NCBI GenBank assembly: GCA_964405265.1
Contig: CAYONC010000001.1
Span: 124,001 to 188,000, forward strand
Length of the DNA stretch: 64,000 nt
Direction: 5' to 3'
Source of the DNA: Eshraghiella sp964405265
GTDB lineage: Bacteria; Bacillota; Clostridia; Lachnospirales; Lachnospiraceae
The notes under the pieces were generated by a model. That model did no database searches. It was not told where the DNA came from and was given only the letters and a program-made list of their open reading frames with translations. Both the position numbers and the translations under genes were made by a program. Shown piece by piece: positions 10,001 to 16,871 of the stretch (the stretch's first letter is position 1; every line of letters begins with the position of its first letter).

Positions 10001-11118
10001 TCTGCAGTCGCTTTCTCCAATTTTGCCATATCATCTATTCCATCAATGATACGTGCAAAATAATCTATTTCCTTCAGCCGGTATTTTTCAGCTGTTGTCA
10101 GCAAATCATAATCTGTTCCAAATTTATTACGCATTGCAGCATCATCCGCAAATTGTGAATATGCTTCATATGTTGTTTGGTATGTATATTTTTCAGGAAC
10201 AGCATCCTTCAGTTTTCCTTCCAACAATGTTCCGTTATAACTGCGCCCGATAATTTCTCCCTGTTCATTAAGATATACGGCTGATTCTTTTATTCCGTTT
10301 TTAAACGCGTCGCTGTCCATGTTTGCGATATTCAGATACTCGGAATTTTTAATGCATATACATTCATTCGGATTGTCAGGGATAACTTCTTTTATAACAC
10401 CCTCTAATTCCGTTCCCTTAAAATCCATTCCCACTTTACTGCCATATAAATCCACATAGACATCTGCATTCTTAAAGTCGTTAATTACCTGTTCTTTCAG
10501 GATTTCAAACAGCCTGTCTTCACCGAGTGCCGCTAATTCCGACCTGGTGTATCCGCTGATTTTCTTTGCATCGTCTGCCACGTTATATAACTGCTTCAGC
10601 TCTTCCCTTGCAAAAATCCTGTCATCTCTTGCATTGGTAATTAACGCATATGAATCTCCCGACGTTGCGGCTGCAAAGTCAGCAGATGCCTGACTCCAGT
10701 AACCGTTTCCGACTTCCGTTATGTCTGTTCCTGCTTCACTTACCCCGTACATTTCCTGAATGAATATACGTTTTAATTCATTATCTACGATACCGGGATT
10801 TTCATACTGTATTGCATTCTTTACCCATGCATCAAATGAATTCTTCGTATACAAGTCTTTATAATTCAATAATTTAAACCTGTCGGTACGGTTTATGATT
10901 CTGATATTTTCATTTCCGCTCTTTCCCAGTGCCTCTGCGATTTTATCTTCTCCTCCGCTGTAAAATATGGTTATCGCATCCGCATTGGCAACAGGGTCGG
11001 TTATGCTGCAGGAGCATACTGCTTCCCGCAATTCCTGCAAAGAAAAAGGTTCATTATTATTAAATTTATTGCAGAAGTATTCTATTATTTCTTCCACTGT
11101 CATCTCATTAAAGTTCAT
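7045..11118 (-). CDS. RTX protein with N-terminal ADP-ribosyl-cyclase-like domain (candidate secreted NADase toxin)
   Basis: 1357 residues from the ATG at 11118 (MNFNEMTVEE), with GGTGGGTGG upstream, 16 bases after the preceding small gene. Order: (1) residues 1-200, a domain with IFYSG (51-55), YWSQASADFAAATSG (140-154), IFAREEL (168-174). These align in order with W125, W189 and E226 motifs of CD38-type cyclases, with E173 as candidate catalytic residue and the E146 position apparently replaced. (2) A helical linker. (3) A Gly/Ala-rich hydrophobic stretch near 480-570. (4) A FrpC-like calcium segment (DADGDGFEI, DLNGNGIIDDGSELFG, DSNSDGVIDENDEEY). (5) Two blocks of GGxGxDxxx RTX nonapeptides, each followed by a haemolysin-related beta domain. 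(6) A short C-terminal tail likely carrying the export signal. No N-terminal signal peptide. RTX identity is certain; the NADase head is inference. Confidence 0.9.
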   Translation of the reverse strand: MNFNEMTVEEIIEYFCNKFNNNEPFSLQELREAVCSCSITDPVANADAITIFYSGGEDKIAEALGKSGNENIRIINRTDRFKLLNYKDLYTKNSFDAWVKNAIQYENPGIVDNELKRIFIQEMYGVSEAGTDITEVGNGYWSQASADFAAATSGDSYALITNARDDRIFAREELKQLYNVADDAKKISGYTRSELAALGEDRLFEILKEQVINDFKNADVYVDLYGSKVGMDFKGTELEGVIKEVIPDNPNECICIKNSEYLNIANMDSDAFKNGIKESAVYLNEQGEIIGRSYNGTLLEGKLKDAVPEKYTYQTTYEAYSQFADDAAMRNKFGTDYDLLTTAEKYRLKEIDYFARIIDGIDDMAKLEKATADYLKGSGKTMESLNSIDRMLIKISTKTDWQKNASVSKINAWLESAQKSTTFAKVLKGAEAAGYAAISAMAAYTVYDTVYRANSAIDEGRYGEAAGIVAGSSADLAITLVGGEALAGNLIPYFAGAGMALAGPAGSLIGGILAGIIGFNISSGIGNAVNKLFRGIGLSWDYMFGNASSVLRYVDPLVLDADGDGFEILSVDDGVYFDEDASGLTERTAWVSGDDALLAVDLNGNGIIDDGSELFGTSTMLKNGKRAKNGFEALQQYDSNSDGVIDENDEEYFKILVWQDKDCDGISRSEELVSLKKAGIKSISLETGYESGRKVSAVTYADGTITKLGEFDFEARYYDTIEKEKIEIAAETEALPDVRAMGNVESLHTLMQKDETGVLTGYVKEFVAAQTHDEKEALVTKILYFITGADDIGANSRGGEMDARMLTVIEKFMGQNFMGTQGANPVNTAAPILENLYNEIFNSYYCLLNSQTGLAGYMNLLAVTENEDGTITINTEAFDAFIKLCRDNGADMTETVGEMGRYIRYVNASDSGNFIRYKNKYRTEIKYYECIMKYTSPYSFTGTAESDCYKGIRTENVIFGEGGNDTLYGGTGNDVIFGDEGDDRLYGDEGCDTLIGGEGNDYLSGDEGNDTYIFNPGDGNDVISDYENSASSGKADRILFGEGITPEDVRMERVGNNLVIRYSETDSITVRNAYSYGDGRYFVENIVFADGTSLNKTEIGQRAHNLYGTEGDDNMSGYGFSVGYDVSEVIHGLEGNDTISGKEGNDTIYGDEGDDRLYGDEGCDTLIGGEGNDYLSGGEGNDIYIFNPGDGNDVISDYENSASSGKADRILFGEGITPEDVRMERVGNNLVIRYSETDSITVQSAYSYGDGRCRVENMVFDGIAKYSINYNKISLELIEAYMKVNEPVTDACTESVTETSDDTGAFDISDASVVCVDAMLNLLVQEMSEMSSDNVTDINYNGTDINTNNTVQLWVEK
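7362..7672. repeat. Intragenic duplicated RTX block, copy 1
   Basis: About 311 bp repeated at 7878-8188 with a 516-bp offset and only scattered differences. It encodes calcium nonapeptides plus the following beta domain (NPGDGNDVISDYENSASSG). Near-identity at DNA level indicates recent duplication or gene conversion. Confidence 0.9.
7878..8188. repeat. Intragenic duplicated RTX block, copy 2
   Basis: Second copy of the block at 7362-7672, in direct orientation and the same reading frame. Unequal exchange between the copies would change the RTX length in steps of 516 bp (172 residues). Confidence 0.9.
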
Positions 11119-11289
11119 TATATCCACCCACCTGTTAAAATTCAATATATACAGTGCTCTTTTCGTTAAGTTCTTTAAACATATCATGTATATGGTATCC
11201 CTCATATGCATACACTTTCATTGCATCCCTAAGGCTCTGTAACTGTTCGCTGTTAAAGCCGCTCAGATCACAGGCCGAATACCAATGTA
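10523..11289. repeat. Toxin-head cassette, copy in the full-length RTX gene
   Basis: Covers codons 1-199 of the RTX gene plus the 3' half of the preceding small gene. It is nearly identical to 11576-12346, and its head part is partly repeated at 12627-12882. The left boundary falls at the LAALG codons, the apparent end of the cyclase-like domain. Confidence 0.85.
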
Positions 11290-11539
11290 CATCATTTCCG
11301 CATGGCACTTCCTGTCTTAAATGCACGTAATATACCTTACCTTTATAATCAAAAACGAAAGAATATATGTCACATGGTTCCCTTTTACCACTTGGACCGT
11401 TTGCATAGTTAAACAACCTCACATCATTCTCGTCATCTATTGTTCCTCCTATAAATGCTCCTCTATCTCCCTCGTAAGGATAACTAAGAACATACTCCCT
11501 TCTTTCATTTTCTTCTAACATGCGGTTGACAAATCCCAT
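11135..11539 (-). CDS. Candidate immunity protein, copy C (directly upstream of the RTX toxin)
   Basis: 134 residues starting MGFVNRMLEENERREYVL, GGAGG 7 nt before the ATG, no signal peptide or membrane segment, acidic and aromatic-rich. One of three tandem paralogs, each directly upstream of a toxin-head gene: stop 16 bases before the RTX start, start overlapping the end of the stand-alone head gene by 25 bases. I recognise no known family. It lacks the conserved pattern of HlyC-type lysine acyltransferases. Pairing one-to-one with duplicated toxin heads is typical of immunity genes; a dedicated chaperone is the main alternative. Confidence 0.6.
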   Translation of the reverse strand: MGFVNRMLEENERREYVLSYPYEGDRGAFIGGTIDDENDVRLFNYANGPSGKREPCDIYSFVFDYKGKVYYVHLRQEVPCGNDVHWYSACDLSGFNSEQLQSLRDAMKVYAYEGYHIHDMFKELNEKSTVYIEF

Positions 11540-12174
11540 TTCAATTTCCTCCGTTCGTTGTTTTTTATTTTATAACCGAGTGCCGCTAATTCCGACCTGG
11601 TGTATCCGCTGATTTTCTTTGCATCGTCTGCCACGTTATATAACTGCTTCAGCTCTTCCCTTGCAAAAATCCTGTCATCTCTTGCATTGGTAATTAACGC
11701 ATATGAATCTCCCGACGTTGCGGCTGCAAAGTCAGCAGATGCCTGACTCCAGTAACCGTTTCCGACTTCCGTTATGTCTGTTCCGGCTTCACTTACCCCG
11801 TACATTTCCTGAATGAAAACCTCATCCAATTTATCTCCAATACCGGGATTTTCATACTGTATTGCATTCTTTACCCATGCATCAAATGAATTACCATTAA
11901 CCGTACTTTCATCTTTATAACTTAACAATTTAAACCTGTCGGTACGGTTTATGATTCTGATATTTTCATTCCCGCTCTTTCCCAGTGCCTCTGCGATTTT
12001 ATCTTCTCCTCCGCTGTAAAATATGGTTATCGCATCCGCATTGGCAACAGGGTCGGTTATGCTGCAGGAGCATACTGCTTCCCGCAATTCCTGCAAAGAA
12101 AAAGGTTCATTATTATTAAATTTATTGCAGAAGTATTCTATTATTTCTTCCACTGTCATCTCATTAAAGTTCAT
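11515..12174 (-). CDS. Stand-alone cyclase-like toxin head (orphan cassette 2)
   Basis: 219 residues from the ATG at 12174. Residues 1 to about 200 are almost the same as the RTX protein head, keeping FYSG, YWSQASADFA and IFAREEL. Right after LAALG the sequence leaves the RTX gene and enters the leader of the next small gene, giving an unrelated tail (YKIKNNERRKLKWDLSTAC). It has no RTX repeats or export signal, so if expressed it would stay in the cytoplasm. It differs from the full-length head in two patches near residues 85-117 (SYKDESTVNGNSF for NYKDLYTKNSF; IGDKLDEVF for IVDNELKRIF). Silent reservoir, orphan toxin or decaying duplicate. Confidence 0.7.
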   Translation of the reverse strand: MNFNEMTVEEIIEYFCNKFNNNEPFSLQELREAVCSCSITDPVANADAITIFYSGGEDKIAEALGKSGNENIRIINRTDRFKLLSYKDESTVNGNSFDAWVKNAIQYENPGIGDKLDEVFIQEMYGVSEAGTDITEVGNGYWSQASADFAAATSGDSYALITNARDDRIFAREELKQLYNVADDAKKISGYTRSELAALGYKIKNNERRKLKWDLSTAC

Positions 12175-12346
12175 TATATCCACCCACCTGTTAAAATTCA
12201 ATATATACAGTGCTCTTTTCGTTAAGTTCTTTAAACATATCATGTATATGGTATCCCTCATATGCATACACTTTCATTGCATCCCTAAGGCTCTGTAACT
12301 GTTCGCTGTTAAAGCCGCTCATATCACAGGCCGAATACCAATGTAC
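11576..12346. repeat. Toxin-head cassette, second copy
   Basis: Near-identical DNA copy of 10523-11289 (head domain plus 3' half of a small gene). The high identity means the array is recent or kept alike by gene conversion. Confidence 0.85.
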
Positions 12347-12591
12347 AATATGATCCACTATTTTTTTCTTAAATGCACGTAATATACCTTTCCTTTATAA
12401 TCAAAGATGAAAGAATAAATATCACTTGGTTCCCTTTTACCACTTGGACCATTGGCATAACAAAATAACTTTACATCGTTTTCCTTATCTATGGTTCCTC
12501 CTATTGCTTTTGCTTTATTTCCTTTCCCCGGATACTCCAAAACATACTCCTTAATTTCATTTTCTTCTAACATGCGGTTAACAAATCCCAT
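12191..12591 (-). pseudogene. Candidate immunity protein, copy B, frameshifted at an A7 tract
   Basis: Starts MGFVNRMLEENEIKEYVL at 12591 (GGAGG upstream). It is interrupted after VHLRKK by TAG, directly after seven A residues (T run at 12361-12367 on the plus strand). One extra A would restore the frame into IVDHIVHWYSACDMSGFN and on to the normal end STVYIEF at 12191, 133 residues in all. The N-terminal half differs more from copies A and C than they do from each other. It may be a phase-variable gene, a true pseudogene or a homopolymer sequencing error. Confidence 0.7.
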
Positions 12592-12881
12592 TTCAATTTC
12601 CTCCATTCGTTGTTTTTTATTTCTTCACCGAGTGCCGCTAATTCCGACCTGGTGTTTATGATTCTGATATTTTCATTCCCGCTCTTTCCCAGTGCCTCTG
12701 CGATTTTATCTTCTCCTCCGCTGTAAAATATGGTTATCGCATCCGCATTGGCAACAGGGTCGGTTATGCTGCAGGAGCATACTGCTTCCCGCAATTCCTG
12801 CAAAGAAAAAGGTTCATTATTATTAAATTTATTGCAGAAGTATTCTATTATTTCTTCCACTGTCATCTCATTAAAGTTCAT
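12567..12881 (-). pseudogene. Internally deleted toxin head (orphan cassette 1)
   Basis: 104 codons from the ATG at 12881 (AGGGAG upstream). Residues 1-76 match the RTX head up to NIRIIN, then jump in frame to TRSELAALGE and end in a tail read from the next gene's leader. The deletion removes YWSQASADFA and IFAREEL, so it should be inactive as an enzyme. It overlaps the start of copy B by 25 bases. Confidence 0.75.
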
Positions 12882-12882
12882 T
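12627..12882. repeat. Toxin-head cassette, third partial copy
   Basis: DNA copy of the head domain carrying a large internal deletion relative to 10523-11118 and 11576-12174. Its flanks match the other copies almost exactly. Confidence 0.8.
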
Positions 12883-12903
12883 ACTGTTCTTTCTCCCTGT
12901 TGT

Positions 12904-13332
12904 CTAAAAATTAACAAATATGTTACTTCTGTCATTACGCGTGATATACGAAGGATTATCTTTTAACCTCATACATTCCCGTAAATTGAACCCTTCACAT
13001 GCATACACTTTCATTGCGTCCCTAAGGCTATGTAACTGTTCGCTGTTAAAATCACTCATATCACAGGCCGAATACCAGTGTACATCATTTCCGCATGGCA
13101 CTTCCTGTCTTAAATGCACGTAATATACCTTTCCTTTATAATCAAAAACGAAAGAATATATGTCACATGGTTCCCTTTTACCCCTTGGACCGTTTGCATA
13201 GTTAAACAATCTCACATCATTCTCGTCATCTATTGTTCCTCCTCTAAACGCTCCCCTCTTTCCCTTGGAAGGATAACCAAGAACATACTCCCTTCTTTCA
13301 TTTTCCTCTAACATGCGGTTGACAAATCCCAT
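12904..13332 (-). CDS. Candidate immunity protein, copy A
   Basis: 142 residues, start MGFVNRMLEENERREYVLGY with GGAGG upstream. Residues 1-110 closely follow copy C (VRLFNYANGP, DIYSFVFDYKGKVYYVHLRQ, DVHWYSACDM), but the C-terminal 35 residues are different (CEGFNLRECMRLKDNPSYI...), suggesting a specificity-determining end. First gene after the exporter pair, 54 bases from the hlyD-like stop, followed after 22 bases by the deleted toxin head. No known family recognised. Confidence 0.6.
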   Translation of the reverse strand: MGFVNRMLEENERREYVLGYPSKGKRGAFRGGTIDDENDVRLFNYANGPRGKREPCDIYSFVFDYKGKVYYVHLRQEVPCGNDVHWYSACDMSDFNSEQLHSLRDAMKVYACEGFNLRECMRLKDNPSYITRNDRSNIFVNF

Positions 13333-13386
13333 TTCAATTTCCTCCGTTTTTTTTCAATATCTTTATATATCCTCCCTGGTTATATA

Positions 13387-14484
13387 TCAATTTTCAGTTA
13401 AACTGTTCATTAAACCTTTTTTAAATGGTTCCATAAAATAATCCATTACCGTTCTTGTCCCTATTATTATGTCTATGCTCCCTTCCATTCCGGTTTTAAT
13501 GCCTTCGGGAACATCATATAATCTTATGTCTACCTGATAAGCATTACCCTGATTCTCTATGCTCACCGGCACATCACTGACAGATATGATTTCACCATCA
13601 ATATATTCATATTCTGTATTATCAAAAGCCGTAATTTTTACCTTAACAATATCTCCGATACCAACATCATATATTTTTTTATTAGAAACATACGCGGTAA
13701 AAATATATGAATTTTTCTCCGGCATTATATAACCTGCAATATCATCAGTGAAAACATTTTTCCCCGAAAAAAATTCATTCTGTACATGATATATTCCTGA
13801 TACAGGAGCTTCAAGTCTATAATTTTCCATATTTTTTCTGACAGATTTCAAATCAGTCGTAACACTTTCCATATCAGCTTCTACACTGTTCAAGTTCTGC
13901 ATTACGGTTAAAAGCTGTTTTGATTTTACCAGGCTTGTTTCATTTTCATTTAAAGCTTCCAGATTTTCTAAAACAATGTTATTCTCAAGAATTATTGCAT
14001 CAGCAAATCTTTTGTTCGCACCATATTCCTCTGTATTCAGTTCTATTATTGTATAATCATCATTTTTATATCTGTTATATATTTTTTCATAAACCTCTTT
14101 TTGAATATTGAGTATTTCCAAATTATATTCATACTCCTGTAAAACCGTCTCACTAACATCTGAGTCCAACGTAAGAATAATATCTCCCTGAGTTACATAT
14201 TCTCCATCATTTACATAAATTTCTTTAATTCTTCCTGCTGTTACTACTTTTAATGTTATAATCTCTTTTTCCGTATGAACCGTACCGGCAGCCGTTACAA
14301 CTATATCAAGCCTTGCAAAGCATGCCCAGCATATAGTACACACAATCAATGCAATAATCACATACATTATTATAAGACCCGTCCGATTAGCAGGCTTTTC
14401 AATTATTTCCTGTATTGACGGCAAAAAATCGTATTTTAAATTGTTTTCTCTCTTTCTTAACTCTTTTTTCAGGTAATTTTTCAT
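13387..14484 (-). CDS. HlyD-family periplasmic-adaptor-like export protein
   Basis: 365 residues. A cytoplasmic N-terminus (about 35 residues) leads to one membrane segment (LIIMYVIIALIVCTICWACF, about 37-56). A split biotinyl-lipoyl domain follows (AAGTVHTEKE; VTAGRIKEIYVNDGEYVTQGDIILTLD and LEAPVSGIYHV) around a coiled-coil hairpin, ending in a beta-barrel region. This is the membrane-fusion partner of type I exporters. Its ATG overlaps the ABC gene stop by 4 bases. In a cell without an outer membrane it would span the wall rather than dock on TolC; no TolC-like gene is present here. Confidence 0.93.
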   Translation of the reverse strand: MKNYLKKELRKRENNLKYDFLPSIQEIIEKPANRTGLIIMYVIIALIVCTICWACFARLDIVVTAAGTVHTEKEIITLKVVTAGRIKEIYVNDGEYVTQGDIILTLDSDVSETVLQEYEYNLEILNIQKEVYEKIYNRYKNDDYTIIELNTEEYGANKRFADAIILENNIVLENLEALNENETSLVKSKQLLTVMQNLNSVEADMESVTTDLKSVRKNMENYRLEAPVSGIYHVQNEFFSGKNVFTDDIAGYIMPEKNSYIFTAYVSNKKIYDVGIGDIVKVKITAFDNTEYEYIDGEIISVSDVPVSIENQGNAYQVDIRLYDVPEGIKTGMEGSIDIIIGTRTVMDYFMEPFKKGLMNSLTEN

Positions 14485-16604
14485 TGTTCGGTCTCTCCTC
14501 TTTGCTGCCTGCTGTGCAGATATGCATATAATCCGTTCATAGCCATTAGTTTTTCCGGGCTGCCTGATTCCACAAGTTCTCCTCTGTCTATAACCAGTAT
14601 TTCATCTGCAGCAGCCAGCGTCGATAACCTGTGTGCAATTATTATAACAGTTCTTCCACTGCATATATCTTTAAGATTATTCTGGATAATACTTTCTGAT
14701 TCATAGTCAAGAGCAGATGTTGCCTCATCAAATATTAATATTCGAGGATTATTAATAATTGCTCTTGCAATTGCAATTCGCTGTTTCTGTCCTCCTGACA
14801 GTGTTATTCCCTTTTCACCTATGACAGTATCATAGCCCTCTTCCAGCTCCACTATAAAATCATGAGCTCCTGCAGTCTTTGCTGCTTCCATTATCTGTTC
14901 TGTTGAACAGATAGGACAATGTATGGAGATATTCTCCGCAACCGTACCGTTAAATATGAAATTTTCCTGAAGAACCACTCCAATCTTCCTTCTTAACAGT
15001 TGAGGTGAAATCAGTGATATGTCTATACCATCAATCGTTATCTTTCCGCTCTGAGGTATATAGAGCCTTTGCACAAGCTTTGAAATGGTACTTTTACCCG
15101 AACCGCTTCTTCCGACAAGACCGTAAATTCTATTTTCTTTCATCTCAAATGAAATACCGTGTAATACATCCGAACCATCTGACCTGTATCTGAATCTTAC
15201 ATTTTCAAACCTTATTTTGCCCTGTAATTCAGGTAAACCCGAAATAGTATGTCCTGACTTAATCTCTGTCGGAGAATTAAATATATCTCCGATACGTTTT
15301 ACTGATAAGGATGCCTGTTGATACTCCTGCCATAACTGTACCAGTCTCAACACCGGTCCGCTGACTCTTCCCGAAAGCATTCTGAAAGCTACAAGCTGAC
15401 CTATTGTCATGGTACCTGCAATAACCGACTTTGCTCCTAATATAAGTATAATCAGGTCAACAACATGCTGTATAAAATTTGCCACAATACCAGAGGTCTG
15501 TGATATGACAGATGTATTGTATCCTGCTTTAACATAATCCGCCTGCAGATTGCCCCACTTTTCTTCAAAGCTTTCTTCTAAAGCAAATGATTTAACTGTT
15601 TGGATTCCATTAATGGATTCAACAAGAAAAGATTGTGACCTTGCACCTGCTTCAAACTTTCTGTCAAGACTCTTTTTAAAAAGCGGAGTAACTATAATTG
15701 AAAGTAGTGCAAACAGCGGCATTGATGCCAGTACCGCCATGGTTAAACCCTTACTGTAAAGAAACATTACAGCTATATACACAATAATAAATACCATATC
15801 TATTGCTGAAGATAATGGCGTACCCGTAAGAAAAGATCTAATCTGGTCAAGTTCACGTACTCTTGCAACTGTTTCACCAACACGTCTTGATTCAAAATAT
15901 TTTAATGGAAGTGAAAACAGATGCTTAAATAATCGTGCACTCAATGCAACATCTATCCTGTTTGTTGTATGTACGAACAAATAGGATTTACATAAGCTGA
16001 TAATCATTTCATATACATATACCAAAAATATTCCTATACCTATGGTATACAGTGTATTCATTGCCCTGTGAGAAAGCACCTTATCAACAACAACCTGTGT
16101 CATTAATGGTGTAAGAAGTCCTAATATCTGTATTACAAAAACAGCAATAATAACGCTGATAAATTGTTTTTTGTATTTTAGTATTGTTGGAATGAACCAG
16201 CTAAATCCGAATTTTTTTCCGTTATTCCACTCATTTGCGGATGATGCTTTTTTCCCGATCACAATTATGTCCCCATTAATCATACTTAGAAGTACATCCT
16301 CAGTAACAGTTTGAGGCTGTCCTGTCATGGGATTTAATATCATCCACCTGTCATCAGAATTATTCAGTATCAGAATATAATTATTATCCCTGCACTTTGC
16401 AATAACAGGAACACTTAATTTCTCTATGGTCTTCTTCTTAAATCCGGCTGTTTTTATTTTTAATCCAAGTTCCTTTGCGGTTCTGATTATCTCAAAATCT
16501 ACATCTCCCTGTTTTTCAAACCTGTTTTCAAATTTTGTATTTTCACATTTTACACCCAGCATTTTTAATGTAATTAAAAAGCATAAATATCCTGTGTTTT
16601 TCAT
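14481..16604 (-). CDS. HlyB-type ABC exporter with C39-like domain
   Basis: 707 residues from the ATG at 16604 (MKNTGYLCFL), with CGAGGAGAGAAG upstream; same length as HlyB. Residues 1-130 form a C39-peptidase-like domain without the catalytic cysteine context, as in RTX exporters that bind rather than cleave substrate. A six-helix transmembrane region follows (WFIPTILKYKKQF, TPLMTQVVVDKVLSHRAMN, YFESRRVGETVARVRELDQI). The nucleotide-binding domain has Walker A GRSGSGKST, signature LSGGQ, Walker B ILIFDEATSALD and the switch histidine in IIAHRL. The transmembrane motifs are strikingly HlyB-like. Expected substrate: the RTX protein downstream. Confidence 0.95.
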   Translation of the reverse strand: MKNTGYLCFLITLKMLGVKCENTKFENRFEKQGDVDFEIIRTAKELGLKIKTAGFKKKTIEKLSVPVIAKCRDNNYILILNNSDDRWMILNPMTGQPQTVTEDVLLSMINGDIIVIGKKASSANEWNNGKKFGFSWFIPTILKYKKQFISVIIAVFVIQILGLLTPLMTQVVVDKVLSHRAMNTLYTIGIGIFLVYVYEMIISLCKSYLFVHTTNRIDVALSARLFKHLFSLPLKYFESRRVGETVARVRELDQIRSFLTGTPLSSAIDMVFIIVYIAVMFLYSKGLTMAVLASMPLFALLSIIVTPLFKKSLDRKFEAGARSQSFLVESINGIQTVKSFALEESFEEKWGNLQADYVKAGYNTSVISQTSGIVANFIQHVVDLIILILGAKSVIAGTMTIGQLVAFRMLSGRVSGPVLRLVQLWQEYQQASLSVKRIGDIFNSPTEIKSGHTISGLPELQGKIRFENVRFRYRSDGSDVLHGISFEMKENRIYGLVGRSGSGKSTISKLVQRLYIPQSGKITIDGIDISLISPQLLRRKIGVVLQENFIFNGTVAENISIHCPICSTEQIMEAAKTAGAHDFIVELEEGYDTVIGEKGITLSGGQKQRIAIARAIINNPRILIFDEATSALDYESESIIQNNLKDICSGRTVIIIAHRLSTLAAADEILVIDRGELVESGSPEKLMAMNGLYAYLHSRQQRGETEQ

Positions 16605-16639
16605 CTTCTTCTCTCCTCGTATAATTTTTCTTCTGTTAC

Positions 16640-16674
16640 AAAAAAAGGCTGCAATGATATTACACATTGCAACC
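16640..16674 (-). terminator. Intrinsic terminator in the leader of the RTX operon (candidate attenuator)
   Basis: Minus strand: GGTTGCAATG, loop TGTAATAT, CATTGCAGCC (10 pairs with one G-T), then seven T. It lies between the promoter at 16789-16817 and the exporter ATG at 16604, so most transcripts should stop here unless readthrough occurs. An ATG at 16684 opens a 27-codon frame that passes through the hairpin and ends overlapping the exporter start, so translation could influence the hairpin. Its AAGGAG (16704-16699) is rather far from the ATG. Confidence 0.75.
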
Positions 16675-16788
16675 GAACCATCATAATGATTAAATCAACT
16701 CCTTATTGATATACCACCTTAGACTTCATGTTTTGCGACCCAACATTTCTGTAAGTGTGCCGATATTTTTTCGTCTTCCATAAAAATT

Positions 16789-16817
16789 ATTGTATATACT
16801 TCGTTATAAGTTGTCAA
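16789..16817 (-). promoter_or_regulatory. Sigma-A promoter of the RTX/exporter operon
   Basis: Minus strand TTGACA (16817-16812), 17-base spacer, TACAAT (16794-16789), with an AT-rich upstream region that includes a repeat copy. The leader to the exporter start is about 180 bases, containing a 20-codon ORF (MEDEKISAHLQK...) with no good ribosome site, and the terminator hairpin. No promoter is evident between the exporter and the RTX gene, so the whole island probably forms one operon. Confidence 0.8.
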
Positions 16818-16820
16818 TTA

Positions 16821-16844
16821 TTATTTTAGTTGAATAATCATTTG
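16821..16844. repeat. Third, looser copy of the island-end repeat
   Basis: TTATTTTAGTTGAATAATCATTTG: 20 of 24 positions match 16848-16871, same orientation, 27 bases away. Tandem spacing at the right end recalls recombinase arm sites, but could also be slippage. Confidence 0.5.
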
Positions 16845-16847
16845 TTG

Positions 16848-16871
16848 TTAATTTAGCCGGATAATCATTTG
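16848..16871. repeat. Right 24-bp direct repeat of the RTX island
   Basis: TTAATTTAGCCGGATAATCATTTG, 22 of 24 identical to 6943-6966. It overlaps the last two codons and stop of tadA, so the present tadA C-terminus is partly made of island-end sequence. Confidence 0.7.

Noticed and set aside
11135..13332. Small genes beside the RTX gene as HlyC-type acyltransferases
   Set aside because: RTX toxins often have an adjacent acyltransferase of similar size, but the conserved HlyC pattern is absent and three copies paired with toxin heads fit immunity better.
6908..16871. Tn7-like transposon with TnsB sites at the ends
   Set aside because: Insertion beside a conserved gene end and tandem end repeats recall Tn7, but the repeats are in direct, not inverted, orientation and no tns genes are present.
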